DNA from: an uncultured Eubacteriales bacterium
Lineage (GTDB): Bacteria > Bacillota > Clostridia > Oscillospirales > Oscillospiraceae
Direction of reading: 5' to 3'
DNA: 42,609 nt
NCBI GenBank assembly: GCA_900547745.1
Contig: URHT01000013.1
Coordinates: 1-42,609 of the forward strand
The notes under the pieces were generated by a model, which saw nothing but the letters and a program-made list of their open reading frames with translations, was not told the DNA's origin and ran no database searches. Positions 7,578 through 15,232 of this stretch are shown here, piece by piece; position 1 is the stretch's first letter; every line of letters begins with the position of its first letter. The position numbers and the translations under genes are program-made.

Positions 7578-9346
7578 GCGTCCTCACCTGCTTTCTTCAC
7601 CAGATCGGCGATCTGGCCGTCCATCTCGGCGTGTACCTGCTGGTAGTTGGCGGCGTACTCCTCCGCGGCGGCGTACTTGGCCCAGCCCAGCCGCTCCCGG
7701 GCGGGGATGGCGAACAGCGCCGGCAGTGCCGCGCCCTTATCGATGGCGTCGCGGCACAGCGTCTCGTAGTGCAGGATCAGCGCCAGCAGGCGCATCTGCC
7801 GGTCGAAGCTGGAATAGGCGTCCACGTCCATAAAGGCGTTCTGCTGCAGAAAGTCCTCCCGCAGCATCCGGGCGATCTCCAGCGTCAGCTGATCCTTGGG
7901 GGACAGGGAGTCCTTGCCCACCAGCTGCACGATCTCGTTGAGCTCGTTCTCCTCCTGCAAAAGGTGCATGGCCCGGTTGCGGTTCTTCATGAAGTCCGGG
8001 CCCATGTGCTCGTCGAACCACGGCGTCACCGCGTCCAGATACAGGGAGTAGGAGTTCAGCCAGTTGATGGCGGGGAAGTGCCGCCGGTAGGCCAGCGAGG
8101 CGTCCAGTGACCAGAACACCTTGACGATGCGCATGGTGGCCTGCGCCACAGGCTCGCTGAGGTCGCCGCCGGGAGGCGACACCGCGCCCACGGCGGTGAG
8201 GGAGCCGCTGCGCTCCTCCGTGCCCATGCACTGCACCACACCGGCCCGCTCGTAGAACTGGGCAAGGCGGGACGCCAGATACGCGGGGTAGCCCTCCTCG
8301 CCGGGCATCTCCTCCAGACGGCCGGACATCTCGCGCAGGGCCTCGGCCCAGCGGGAGGTGGAGTCGGCGATGACGGCCACGTCGTAGCCCATGTCCCGGA
8401 AGTACTCGGCGATGGTGATGCCGGTGTAGACCGACGCCTCCCGGGCGGCCACCGGCATGTCGGAGGTGTTGGCGATAAGCACCGTCCGCTTCATCAGGCT
8501 CTCGCCGGTGCGGGGATCTGTCAGCTCCGGGAACTCCCGCAGCACGTCGGTCATCTCGTTGCCCCGCTCGCCGCAGCCGATGTAGACCACGATGTCCACA
8601 TCCGACCACTTGGCCAGCTGGTGCTGCACCACGGTCTTGCCGGAGCCGAAGGGGCCCGGTACGGCGGCGGTGCCGCCCTTGGCGATGGGGAACATGGTGT
8701 CGATGACCCGCTGGCCCGACTGCAAAGGCGTCTCCGGCGGGAATTTCTTCTTGTAGGGACGGCCCACGCGAACGGGCCACCTCTGCACCATGGTCAGCTC
8801 CCGCACCGCGCCGTCCGCTGTACGGAGGCGGGCGATGGGCTGGGTGATGCTGTACTGTCCGGCCTCCGCCACCCACTCCACCGTGCCGCTGACGCCCACC
8901 GGCACCATGATCTTATGCAGCACCGACGCCGTCTCCGGCACGGTGCCCAGCACGTCGCCGCCGGTGACGGCGTCGCCTGCGGCGGCGGTGGGTGTAAAGG
9001 CCCAAAGCTTCTCACGGTCCAGCGGCGGCACCTGAATGCCGCGGGTGATGTTGGCGCCCACCCGGCGGACGATCTCCTCCAGCGGACGCTGGATACCGTC
9101 GTAGATATTCTCGATCAGGCCCGGGCCCAGCTCCACGCTGAGGGGCGCGCCGGTGGTGACCACCTCCGCGCCGGGGCCGAGGCCGGATGTCTCCTCGTAC
9201 ACCTGAATGGAGGCCCGGTCGCCGGTCATATTCAGGATCTCTCCGATCAGATGCTGGGGCCCCACGCGCACCACGTCCGCCATGCTGGCGTCCGCCATGC
9301 CGTCGGCCACCACCAGCGGGCCGGAGACTTTGATGATCTTACCCAT
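7574..9346 (-). CDS. ntpA: V-type ATPase catalytic subunit A
   Basis: 590 residues from the ATG at 9346, behind AGGAG. The N-terminal beta-barrel (1-75) is followed by the A-specific bulge region (about 110-200), then the Walker A motif GPFGSGKT at 231-238 and the catalytic-site motif GERGNEM near 263. This subunit hydrolyses ATP to drive ion pumping across the membrane. It could also run in reverse as a synthase. No inteins or deletions are seen. It lies 13 bases after ntpG and overlaps ntpB by four. Confidence 0.97.
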   Translation of the reverse strand: MGKIIKVSGPLVVADGMADASMADVVRVGPQHLIGEILNMTGDRASIQVYEETSGLGPGAEVVTTGAPLSVELGPGLIENIYDGIQRPLEEIVRRVGANITRGIQVPPLDREKLWAFTPTAAAGDAVTGGDVLGTVPETASVLHKIMVPVGVSGTVEWVAEAGQYSITQPIARLRTADGAVRELTMVQRWPVRVGRPYKKKFPPETPLQSGQRVIDTMFPIAKGGTAAVPGPFGSGKTVVQHQLAKWSDVDIVVYIGCGERGNEMTDVLREFPELTDPRTGESLMKRTVLIANTSDMPVAAREASVYTGITIAEYFRDMGYDVAVIADSTSRWAEALREMSGRLEEMPGEEGYPAYLASRLAQFYERAGVVQCMGTEERSGSLTAVGAVSPPGGDLSEPVAQATMRIVKVFWSLDASLAYRRHFPAINWLNSYSLYLDAVTPWFDEHMGPDFMKNRNRAMHLLQEENELNEIVQLVGKDSLSPKDQLTLEIARMLREDFLQQNAFMDVDAYSSFDRQMRLLALILHYETLCRDAIDKGAALPALFAIPARERLGWAKYAAAEEYAANYQQVHAEMDGQIADLVKKAGEDA

Positions 9347-9359
9347 TCTCTTGCTCCTT

Positions 9360-9674
9360 TCAGGAAATATCCGCGCCCACGGCGCGTTCCACCGCCGCGT
9401 GCAGCGCCCGGTCTGCAAGACCCAGCGCGCCGCCCTTGCCGGGGATGAGGATGACGGCGGGCAGCATATCGTCCTGATAGCGGGCGATCTCCGCCGACAG
9501 CTCCTGCGCCAGCTGCTCCGTCACATAGATCACGGCGTAGCTCTCCTGCGCCAGCCGGCGCAGGGCCTTGCGGCCCGTCTCGGCGTCGTCGGCGAAGAAC
9601 ACGTCCAGCCCCAGCGCCCGAAAACCCAGCACACTGTCGCGGTCGCCCAGTACGGCGATCTTATACATACGCAT
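9360..9674 (-). CDS. ntpG: V-type ATPase subunit F (NtpG-type)
   Basis: 104 residues starting MRMYKIAVLGDRDSVLGFRALG, the usual beginning of V/A-ATPase subunit F, a small Rossmann-like protein that binds the D stalk. The ATG at 9674 is preferred over a GTG three bases earlier because AAAGG then sits seven bases upstream. The start overlaps the ntpC 3' end by 14 bases. Length is normal (about 100). Confidence 0.92.
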   Translation of the reverse strand: MRMYKIAVLGDRDSVLGFRALGLDVFFADDAETGRKALRRLAQESYAVIYVTEQLAQELSAEIARYQDDMLPAVILIPGKGGALGLADRALHAAVERAVGADIS

Positions 9675-10644
9675 CACGCAGCCTTTCCCGTATGGCGTCG
9701 GCGGACAACCCCGCCAGCCGCCCGGCCATGACGATGCGCACAGCCGTCCACTCCGCCTCCTTGGCGATGAGATAGCCCAGCGCTACCTCCACGCCGAAGG
9801 GTACCTGCCGCGCACCGGCGGCGGTTTTCAGCACCGCGTTATCGCAGGCCCTTTCAAAGGCTGTCAGGCTGCCGCCCTTGACAGTCTCCTCGCCTTTTTC
9901 CGCCGCCTCCCGCAGCGGTGTGCTGCGGAACAGGGCGGCCACACCGTTTCCGACGCCGGCCCGAAGGGCGTCCACCGGCACGCTGCCGCCCTCAAACAGC
10001 ACCTCCTGCAAAAAGCCGGGATCCATGTGCAGCCGCTCCGTCCGCACCAGCGAGCGGAGGTTGGCGGCGTCGATCATGGCACGGACATAGCGCTGCAGGT
10101 ACGCACACCGGCTGTCCGCCGCCAGCTTTTCCAGCTGTGCAAAGCAGGCGCGATCCAGCACACAGTCGCTGCGCTGGGCGCTGCCCGTCTCCGCCAGCAG
10201 CTGGGCGGCCTTTTCGGCGGCTGCGGCCATATCGCCGGGGAGAAACTGCCAGCTTCCGCTGTCGGCATACTGCCGTTGCAAGTCCCCGGCGGGGATGGTG
10301 CCCGCGTCCATCAGCAGACGCTCCGCGCTCTCCGGCGCCTTCAGCAGCACCTTGATATTGTGGTAGTCGTATTTGATGCGGAACACGTCCAGCAGCTCCT
10401 TCTCCGGCATGAACCGCTCCAGCTCGGCGAACACCGCCTCCCGCTGCTTTTTCAGGCTCGCCTGCAGGGTGGCCTCGTCCCGGATGGGCTCGTACCCCAG
10501 ATCGGTCAGAAGCTGGGAGCAGCTCTCCGCCGACGGCGCCTGTAAAAGCTGCTCCAGTCGCTGGGAGGTCAGCAGATTCTTCTCCAGGCTCCGGATGCGG
10601 GCGGAGAGGAACAGATAGTCCGTGTCCTTTCTGCGCTTTGTCAA
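9661..10644 (-). CDS. ntpC: V-type ATPase subunit C (d-type, rotor-ring coupler)
   Basis: 327 residues from a TTG start at 10644 (AAGGGGG seven bases upstream). All-helical protein with the conserved start DYLFLSARIRSLEKNLL and the repeated helical bundles of the C/d family, which forms the funnel joining the c-ring to the D-F stalk. The segment FRIKYDYHNIKVLLK (about 86-100) is typical. It ends inside the beginning of ntpG. Confidence 0.92.
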   Translation of the reverse strand: MTKRRKDTDYLFLSARIRSLEKNLLTSQRLEQLLQAPSAESCSQLLTDLGYEPIRDEATLQASLKKQREAVFAELERFMPEKELLDVFRIKYDYHNIKVLLKAPESAERLLMDAGTIPAGDLQRQYADSGSWQFLPGDMAAAAEKAAQLLAETGSAQRSDCVLDRACFAQLEKLAADSRCAYLQRYVRAMIDAANLRSLVRTERLHMDPGFLQEVLFEGGSVPVDALRAGVGNGVAALFRSTPLREAAEKGEETVKGGSLTAFERACDNAVLKTAAGARQVPFGVEVALGYLIAKEAEWTAVRIVMAGRLAGLSADAIRERLRDAYV

Positions 10645-10658
10645 AGGGTCGCCCCCTT

Positions 10659-11243
10659 TCAGTCAAACAGCAGCCGCGCCACGGTGGAGGACTCCTCCTG
10701 CCGCAGCTGGCGCAGCTTTTCCGTAAAGCTGCAATTCAGCTCCACGCGGCCCCGCCGCAGCACCAGCCCGCCGCCTGTGTCCCGCGTCTCGCCGGACAGG
10801 CGGAAGGACGCGCCGGGCTTTCTGGCGTTGGCGGCGTCCACCACCGCCGCGCCCACGGCCTCCCGGTCGCGGGCGGACAGCAGCAGCTCCTCGTCGCCGC
10901 TGCCGTTCTCCGCCGCCAGCGCGGCCAGCAGGTCGATGTAGTCCGCCTGCGGCAGCGCCGCCAGTGCCTGCGCCGTTCGGGCAAAGGCCTCGTCGATCAG
11001 CTGCTGCTTGGCGGCCAGCACCCGCTGGCGGCAGGCCAGCTGGCTGCTGCCGTTGAGATGCTCCAGATGCTCCGCCGCCTGCGTCTGTGCGCGCTGTGCG
11101 CTGTCACGGGCGGCGGCGTCCGCCTGCGCCTGATAGTCCCGGCGGATGGCGGCGGCGTTCTCGGCGGCGTTGGCCGCCAGCGCGTCGCACTCCGCCCGGA
11201 TATCCGACTCCATGCGGGCAATGATCTTGTCCAGTCCGTTCAT
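10659..11243 (-). CDS. ntpE: V-type ATPase subunit E (peripheral stalk)
   Basis: 194 residues. The first 100 are an Ala-rich helical coiled coil (MNGLDKIIARMESDIRAECD onward); the last 90 form the globular head, with GGGLVLRRGRVELNCSF, the E-subunit signature, near 153-169. With the NtpF/H-type protein it forms the stator stalk. 14 bases separate it from both neighbours. Ala content is unusually high, in line with the GC-rich genome. Confidence 0.9.
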   Translation of the reverse strand: MNGLDKIIARMESDIRAECDALAANAAENAAAIRRDYQAQADAAARDSAQRAQTQAAEHLEHLNGSSQLACRQRVLAAKQQLIDEAFARTAQALAALPQADYIDLLAALAAENGSGDEELLLSARDREAVGAAVVDAANARKPGASFRLSGETRDTGGGLVLRRGRVELNCSFTEKLRQLRQEESSTVARLLFD

Positions 11244-11256
11244 AGCGGCACCCGCC

Positions 11257-11745
11257 TTACTTCAGGATGTTCAGGGAGATCATGATGGTGGCCACCAGCG
11301 ACAGAATGGCGTAGAACTCCACGATGCCGCAGTAGATGATGCCCTTGGTGGCGGCCTCCGGACGCTTGGCCACGATGTTGATGGAGGCGGCGGCCACCCG
11401 GCCCTGGAAGATGGCGCTGAGCCAGCCGCCCAGCATAATGGGCAGACAGGCGGCGAAGAACGCCATACCCTGCGTCAGCGTGATTGCCGCGGCGCTGCCG
11501 CTGAGCAGACCCACCTGTCCCAGCACGATGAACAGCGCCACAAAGCCGTACAGACCCTGTGTACCGGGCAGCACCTGTAAGATCAGGCACTTGGTGGACT
11601 TGTCAGGGTCCTCGCTGGTCAGACCGGCGGCGGCCTCACCCACCATGCCGGTACCCTTGGCGGAGCCGATGCAGCACAGACCGGCGGTCAGCGCCGCGCC
11701 CAGAATGGCGAAACCCAGTCCGCCGATGGATTCGAGAATACTCAT
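11257..11745 (-). CDS. ntpK: V-type ATPase subunit K (membrane rotor ring), predicted Na+ type
   Basis: 162 residues with four membrane helices from a duplicated two-helix hairpin. The first repeat carries LPGTQGLYGF (59-68), the second VEFYAI with the ion-binding carboxylate Glu143. Positions matching the Na+ ligands of E. hirae NtpK (Leu61, Thr64, Gln65, Gln110, Glu139) are here Leu59, Thr62, Gln63, Gln114 and Glu143, all kept. That predicts Na+ rather than H+ transport; this is inference from known structure. The gene overlaps ntpI by four bases (ATGA). Confidence 0.95.
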   Translation of the reverse strand: MSILESIGGLGFAILGAALTAGLCCIGSAKGTGMVGEAAAGLTSEDPDKSTKCLILQVLPGTQGLYGFVALFIVLGQVGLLSGSAAAITLTQGMAFFAACLPIMLGGWLSAIFQGRVAAASINIVAKRPEAATKGIIYCGIVEFYAILSLVATIMISLNILK

Positions 11746-13688
11746 TGTTCATGTTCCTCCTTCATGATCTCTACATAGTTGGATCGCATACACAGGGGAC
11801 GGAAGGCCTTGCCGCCGTCCTTGTAAAACCGCCCGAAGAATTCCAGAAACTGCAAGCGCATATCGTGGACGTAGCAGCCCAGCAGGTTCAGCGCCAGATT
11901 CAGGGTGTTGCCCACCAGCGAGATGATGATGAACGTCACGATGTTGCCGGTGGTGGCGCCCAGCATATTGAACACCTGCGCCAGCACCGCGCCGGACAGC
12001 ATCAGCGCCATCAGCCGCACATAGGACAGGATGTCGCTGAAAAAGCCGGTAACGCCGTTGTACACAGCGGCCACCACACCGGTGACCTTGCCGAAGCCCC
12101 TTTTGCCCCGGCCCGCGCCGTACAGCAGCATCACACCGCCGATGCACAGCACCACCGGCACGCCGCCGATGCTGCCCACGCCCAGTATGGCCATAGCGCC
12201 GCCGGCCAGGATGATCCACCATGTGATCTCGTCGAACAGCGCGTCTGCGAAGTGCCCGTTCCGGCACTTCTCCACCACGCTGACGGTCATGCCGGTGAAC
12301 ACCTGAATGCCGCCCAGCACCAGCGAGCCCACCATGATGGCCATGGTGTCGTTCAGCGGGTCGAACAGCGACGGCAGGGCAACGGTGCTGGCGGGGTCGA
12401 TGAGCCTGCACAGCTGGGGGATAAAGTCCCCCAGAAAGCCGCCGGTCAGCGCGCCGAAGATAAAGGTCATGATGCCGCACCAGAAGATCATCTCCATGAA
12501 GCTCCTGTTGTCGGGCCGCTTCTTCTTCAGAAACAGCAGGGAGCCGACGATCATGGCCAGTCCATAGCCCATGTCCGCCATCATCATGCCGAAAAAGAAG
12601 ATAAAGAACGGGGCCATGATGGGGTTGGGATCCACACCGTCGTAGGCGGGCATGGAGTACTGCTCCGTAATGCAGTTCATGGAGCGGGTCAGCACGTTGC
12701 CGTGGAGGGCCACCGGCACGTCGGGTATCTCCTCCGCCGTGGGGTCGCTGGCGTCGTAGGCACAGTCCAGCGTGTCCAGCCATGCCGCCAGCTTGGGCAG
12801 CTTGGCCGCGGGTACCCAGCCGTCGAAGGCTACGATACAGCCGTCTGTCAGCAGCCGCTTCCGGTTTTCCTCCCGCATGAGCCGGGAGCGCAGCCGGTCG
12901 CAGCCCAGCTGCAGGTCAGGCAGCTGATCGCCCAGCGCCGTCAGTGCCTGACGGGCTTCCTCCTTCTCCGCGGCCGTCTGCCGCAGGGCGTCCGCCAGCG
13001 CCGTCAGGTTCTCCTCCGGCGTACCGCTGCGCCCCTTCAGCTGACCGCCGGTGAAGCCGAAGCCCCGCAGCAGCTCCAGCGCCGCCGCCGTGACGGCCTT
13101 GTGGGTCAGCAGCAGGATGCACTGCTGCTCCCGGTCGGCGTACAGCTGATACGCCTCCGCCTCCGGTATCTGCGCGGTCAGCGCGCCCTGCACCTCGTCC
13201 CAGCGGGCGAAGGGGGGCAGCGTGCCGGTGGTGATGTCGCACCACCGCGTCTCCGTCAGCTCCAACGGAACGTCAAGGCTCCGCCACGGGCCCAGCGCCG
13301 CCTGCTCGCTGCGCAGCTGCGTCTCTCTGGCGGTGAGACGGTTGATGTCCGCCGCCAGCTGGTTGATGCGCTGCGCCGTCTCCAGCTCCCGCGCCAGCGC
13401 CGCCTCGTCCAGATACGCCATTTCGGTGATCCGGGGCCGGGGCGCCAGCAGACCCGCCTTTTTGGGCGGTGCTATGCGGCGCAGGGTGTCCATAGCCGTC
13501 TGCAGCTGCCGCTGCCGGGCCAGGCAGTCCGCTGCCGCCGTGTCACACCGGCGCAGGCTGTCGGGCAGCGCCGCCGTGTCCGGCTCGCTGATCTCCACGC
13601 AGCCCATGTGCTGCAGCCGCCGCAGCATGGCGTCGTGGTCACGCTCCAGCGCCAGGATCTGCAGCCGCTTCATTTTCACAATGGCCAT
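11742..13688 (-). CDS. ntpI: V-type ATPase subunit I (membrane stator, a-type)
   Basis: 648 residues. The N-terminal half (about 1-340) is cytoplasmic and coiled-coil rich, starting MAIVKMKRLQILALERDHDAMLRRL. The C-terminal half has about eight membrane helices, beginning at PIMAPFFIFFFGMMMADMGYG, a family signature. This subunit provides the two ion half-channels next to the c-ring. The ATG directly follows the stop of the first operon gene with no gap. Confidence 0.95.
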   Translation of the reverse strand: MAIVKMKRLQILALERDHDAMLRRLQHMGCVEISEPDTAALPDSLRRCDTAAADCLARQRQLQTAMDTLRRIAPPKKAGLLAPRPRITEMAYLDEAALARELETAQRINQLAADINRLTARETQLRSEQAALGPWRSLDVPLELTETRWCDITTGTLPPFARWDEVQGALTAQIPEAEAYQLYADREQQCILLLTHKAVTAAALELLRGFGFTGGQLKGRSGTPEENLTALADALRQTAAEKEEARQALTALGDQLPDLQLGCDRLRSRLMREENRKRLLTDGCIVAFDGWVPAAKLPKLAAWLDTLDCAYDASDPTAEEIPDVPVALHGNVLTRSMNCITEQYSMPAYDGVDPNPIMAPFFIFFFGMMMADMGYGLAMIVGSLLFLKKKRPDNRSFMEMIFWCGIMTFIFGALTGGFLGDFIPQLCRLIDPASTVALPSLFDPLNDTMAIMVGSLVLGGIQVFTGMTVSVVEKCRNGHFADALFDEITWWIILAGGAMAILGVGSIGGVPVVLCIGGVMLLYGAGRGKRGFGKVTGVVAAVYNGVTGFFSDILSYVRLMALMLSGAVLAQVFNMLGATTGNIVTFIIISLVGNTLNLALNLLGCYVHDMRLQFLEFFGRFYKDGGKAFRPLCMRSNYVEIMKEEHEQ

Positions 13689-14012
13689 CTACCGCTTCAC
13701 CACCTTTTCCAGCAGATAGGCCACCGCGCCGTCCATACGGCCCAGCGCCGTCTCCCGCAGGGCCGCGCAGTCCTGCTCCGTGCGGGCCAGCATGGCCGCC
13801 CGCTCCGTATCGGCCTGCGCCTCCGCCCGGCGCAGCGCATCGGCGGCATCACGGCGCGCCGCTTCCTGCGCGGCGGCCACCAGCGCGGCGCCGTCCTTTT
13901 CGGCCTGCCGCACCTGCTCCGCCGCCGCACTCTGGGCTGCGGCCCTCTGTGCCAGCAGACGGCTCTCCGCCGCCTGCAGGGCGTCGATCTTTTCCCGGTA
14001 CAGTTCACTCAC
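13689..14012 (-). CDS. ntpF: V-type ATPase subunit G/H (peripheral stalk coiled coil)
   Basis: About 107 residues, nearly all Ala/Glu/Arg-rich heptad helix (AAESRLLAQRAAAQSAAAEQ and on), ending YLLEKVVKR. It is first in the operon, the place of ntpF in E. hirae, and matches the size and make-up of the stalk partner of subunit E. The start is uncertain: the GTG at 14012 has AAAGG only two bases away, but no better in-frame codon exists before the promoter. The frame remains open upstream through the leader, which is not coding. Confidence 0.8.
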   Translation of the reverse strand: MSELYREKIDALQAAESRLLAQRAAAQSAAAEQVRQAEKDGAALVAAAQEAARRDAADALRRAEAQADTERAAMLARTEQDCAALRETALGRMDGAVAYLLEKVVKR

Positions 14013-14114
14013 CGCCTTTCCAGATACAGGCAGACAGGGGAAGACCCCTATGCGGCCTTCCCCCGTGTCGTATGCTTTATACCGCAGGGGAGGCCCTCTG
14101 CGTATATTTGTATT

Positions 14115-14143
14115 AGAATACCACAAAAGTATATTTCCCACAA
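14115..14143 (-). promoter_or_regulatory. Promoter of the V-ATPase operon
   Basis: Minus strand TTGTGG (14143-14138), 17-base spacer, TATTCT (14120-14115), about 100 bases upstream of the first gene. Confidence 0.65.
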
Positions 14144-14261
14144 CGGGCAAGCCGTAGAAAATGACCATCCCGTTTTTGTGAATTTGGTCAAATGCTACAT
14201 CATTCACAAGAGTTATCATAATAAGAAACTTTCGTCGATTCTGTGCAGAAGTCAAATTCCA

Positions 14262-14291
14262 GTGGCATTTTCTCCGTTTATGTGGTATAGT
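14262..14291 (+). promoter_or_regulatory. Possible uppP promoter
   Basis: GTGGCA, 18-base spacer, TATAGT, about 90 bases before the start. Both boxes are imperfect. Confidence 0.4.
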
Positions 14292-14381
14292 ATCCGTGTT
14301 ATGACAACTGCATCGACAACATGCGGGATAATTTCGACAATATATAACAATTTGTATTCAAATTTAACGTGAGGTACAGCT

Positions 14382-15215
14382 ATGACATACTTGACTGCAT
14401 TTCTGCTGGGACTGGTACAGGGCGTGGCGGAGTTCCTGCCCATCTCCAGCTCCGGCCATCTGGCCATCGCCCAGAACCTGCTGGGTATGCAGGAGGCCGG
14501 CAGTGTGCCGGAGTTCTTCGACGTGCTGCTGCATCTGGGTACGCTGATCGCGGTGTTCGCCGCCTACTGGAAGGACATCTGCGAGATGGTGGTGGAGCTA
14601 TTCCGGGGCATCGGCGATCTGGCGCACCGCTCCACGCCGTCGCCGGTGCCGCCGGCCCGGCGGCTGATCCTGCTGATCGTCGTGGGCACGTTGCCGCTGT
14701 TCGCGGTGCTGCCCATCCGCAAGGCGGTGCAGGGCCTGAGCGACAATATGGTGTTCGTGGGCGCGGCGCTGATCGTCACCGGTATCCTGCTGTTCCTGTG
14801 CGACCGGGTGCGCAAGGGCCGCAAGACCGAGCGCAGCGCCACATGGGTGGACGCCCTGCTGGTGGGCGTGGGGCAGGCCGTCGCCACGCTGCCCGGCGTC
14901 TCCCGCTCCGGTATGACCATCACCGCCGGCTGCTTCGTGGGCTATGAGCGCCGGTTCGCCGTGCGGTTCTCGTTTCTGCTGAGCATCCCCGCCGTGCTGG
15001 GCGCCAACATCCTGTCCGTCGGCGACGCGGTGCAGGCCGGCATCAACGGCGCGGAGGTGCCCATGTATCTGGTGGGCGTCGTTACCGCCGCCGTTGTGGG
15101 GTATCTGTGCATCCGCCTGCTGAAATATGTGGCGGACAAGGGCCGCTTTGGCGCGTTTGCCTATTACTGCTGGGCAGTGGGCATCCTGACATTGGTGCTG
15201 CAGGCCGTCAAGTGA
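14382..15215 (+). CDS. uppP: Undecaprenyl-diphosphatase
   Basis: 277 residues, about eight membrane helices. Both family motifs are present: QGVAEFLPISSSGH (13-26), containing the catalytic Glu/Ser/His cluster, and PGVSRSGMTI (171-180) with its Arg175. The enzyme removes a phosphate from undecaprenyl pyrophosphate so the lipid carrier can be reused in peptidoglycan and surface polymer synthesis; loss or excess alters bacitracin tolerance. ATG at 14382 with GAGG upstream. It is followed after 17 bases by ftsK, so the two are probably co-transcribed. Confidence 0.96.
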   Translation: MTYLTAFLLGLVQGVAEFLPISSSGHLAIAQNLLGMQEAGSVPEFFDVLLHLGTLIAVFAAYWKDICEMVVELFRGIGDLAHRSTPSPVPPARRLILLIVVGTLPLFAVLPIRKAVQGLSDNMVFVGAALIVTGILLFLCDRVRKGRKTERSATWVDALLVGVGQAVATLPGVSRSGMTITAGCFVGYERRFAVRFSFLLSIPAVLGANILSVGDAVQAGINGAEVPMYLVGVVTAAVVGYLCIRLLKYVADKGRFGAFAYYCWAVGILTLVLQAVK

Positions 15216-15232
15216 GATAAGTGAGGAAAGCT

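Larger units (their letters stand above)
14013..14381. other. Divergent intergenic region V-ATPase / uppP
   Basis: 369 bases without a gene. It holds the V-ATPase promoter (14115-14143) and a roughly 100-base leader with two GC-rich hairpins: GGGGAAG/CTTCCCC (14037-14043, 14057-14063) and an imperfect GCAGGGGAGGCCCTCTGC stem (14084-14101). On the other side is a possible uppP promoter (14262-14291) in AT-rich sequence. Confidence 0.7.

Noticed and set aside
5556..7646. Plus-strand open frame of 696 codons opposite ntpD/ntpB
   Set aside because: Shadow; composition is His/Gln/Val-rich without any motif.
11559..14372. Plus-strand open frame of 937 codons opposite ntpI and ntpF
   Set aside because: Shadow of the V-ATPase genes; His/Gln/Arg-rich translation typical of antisense frames.
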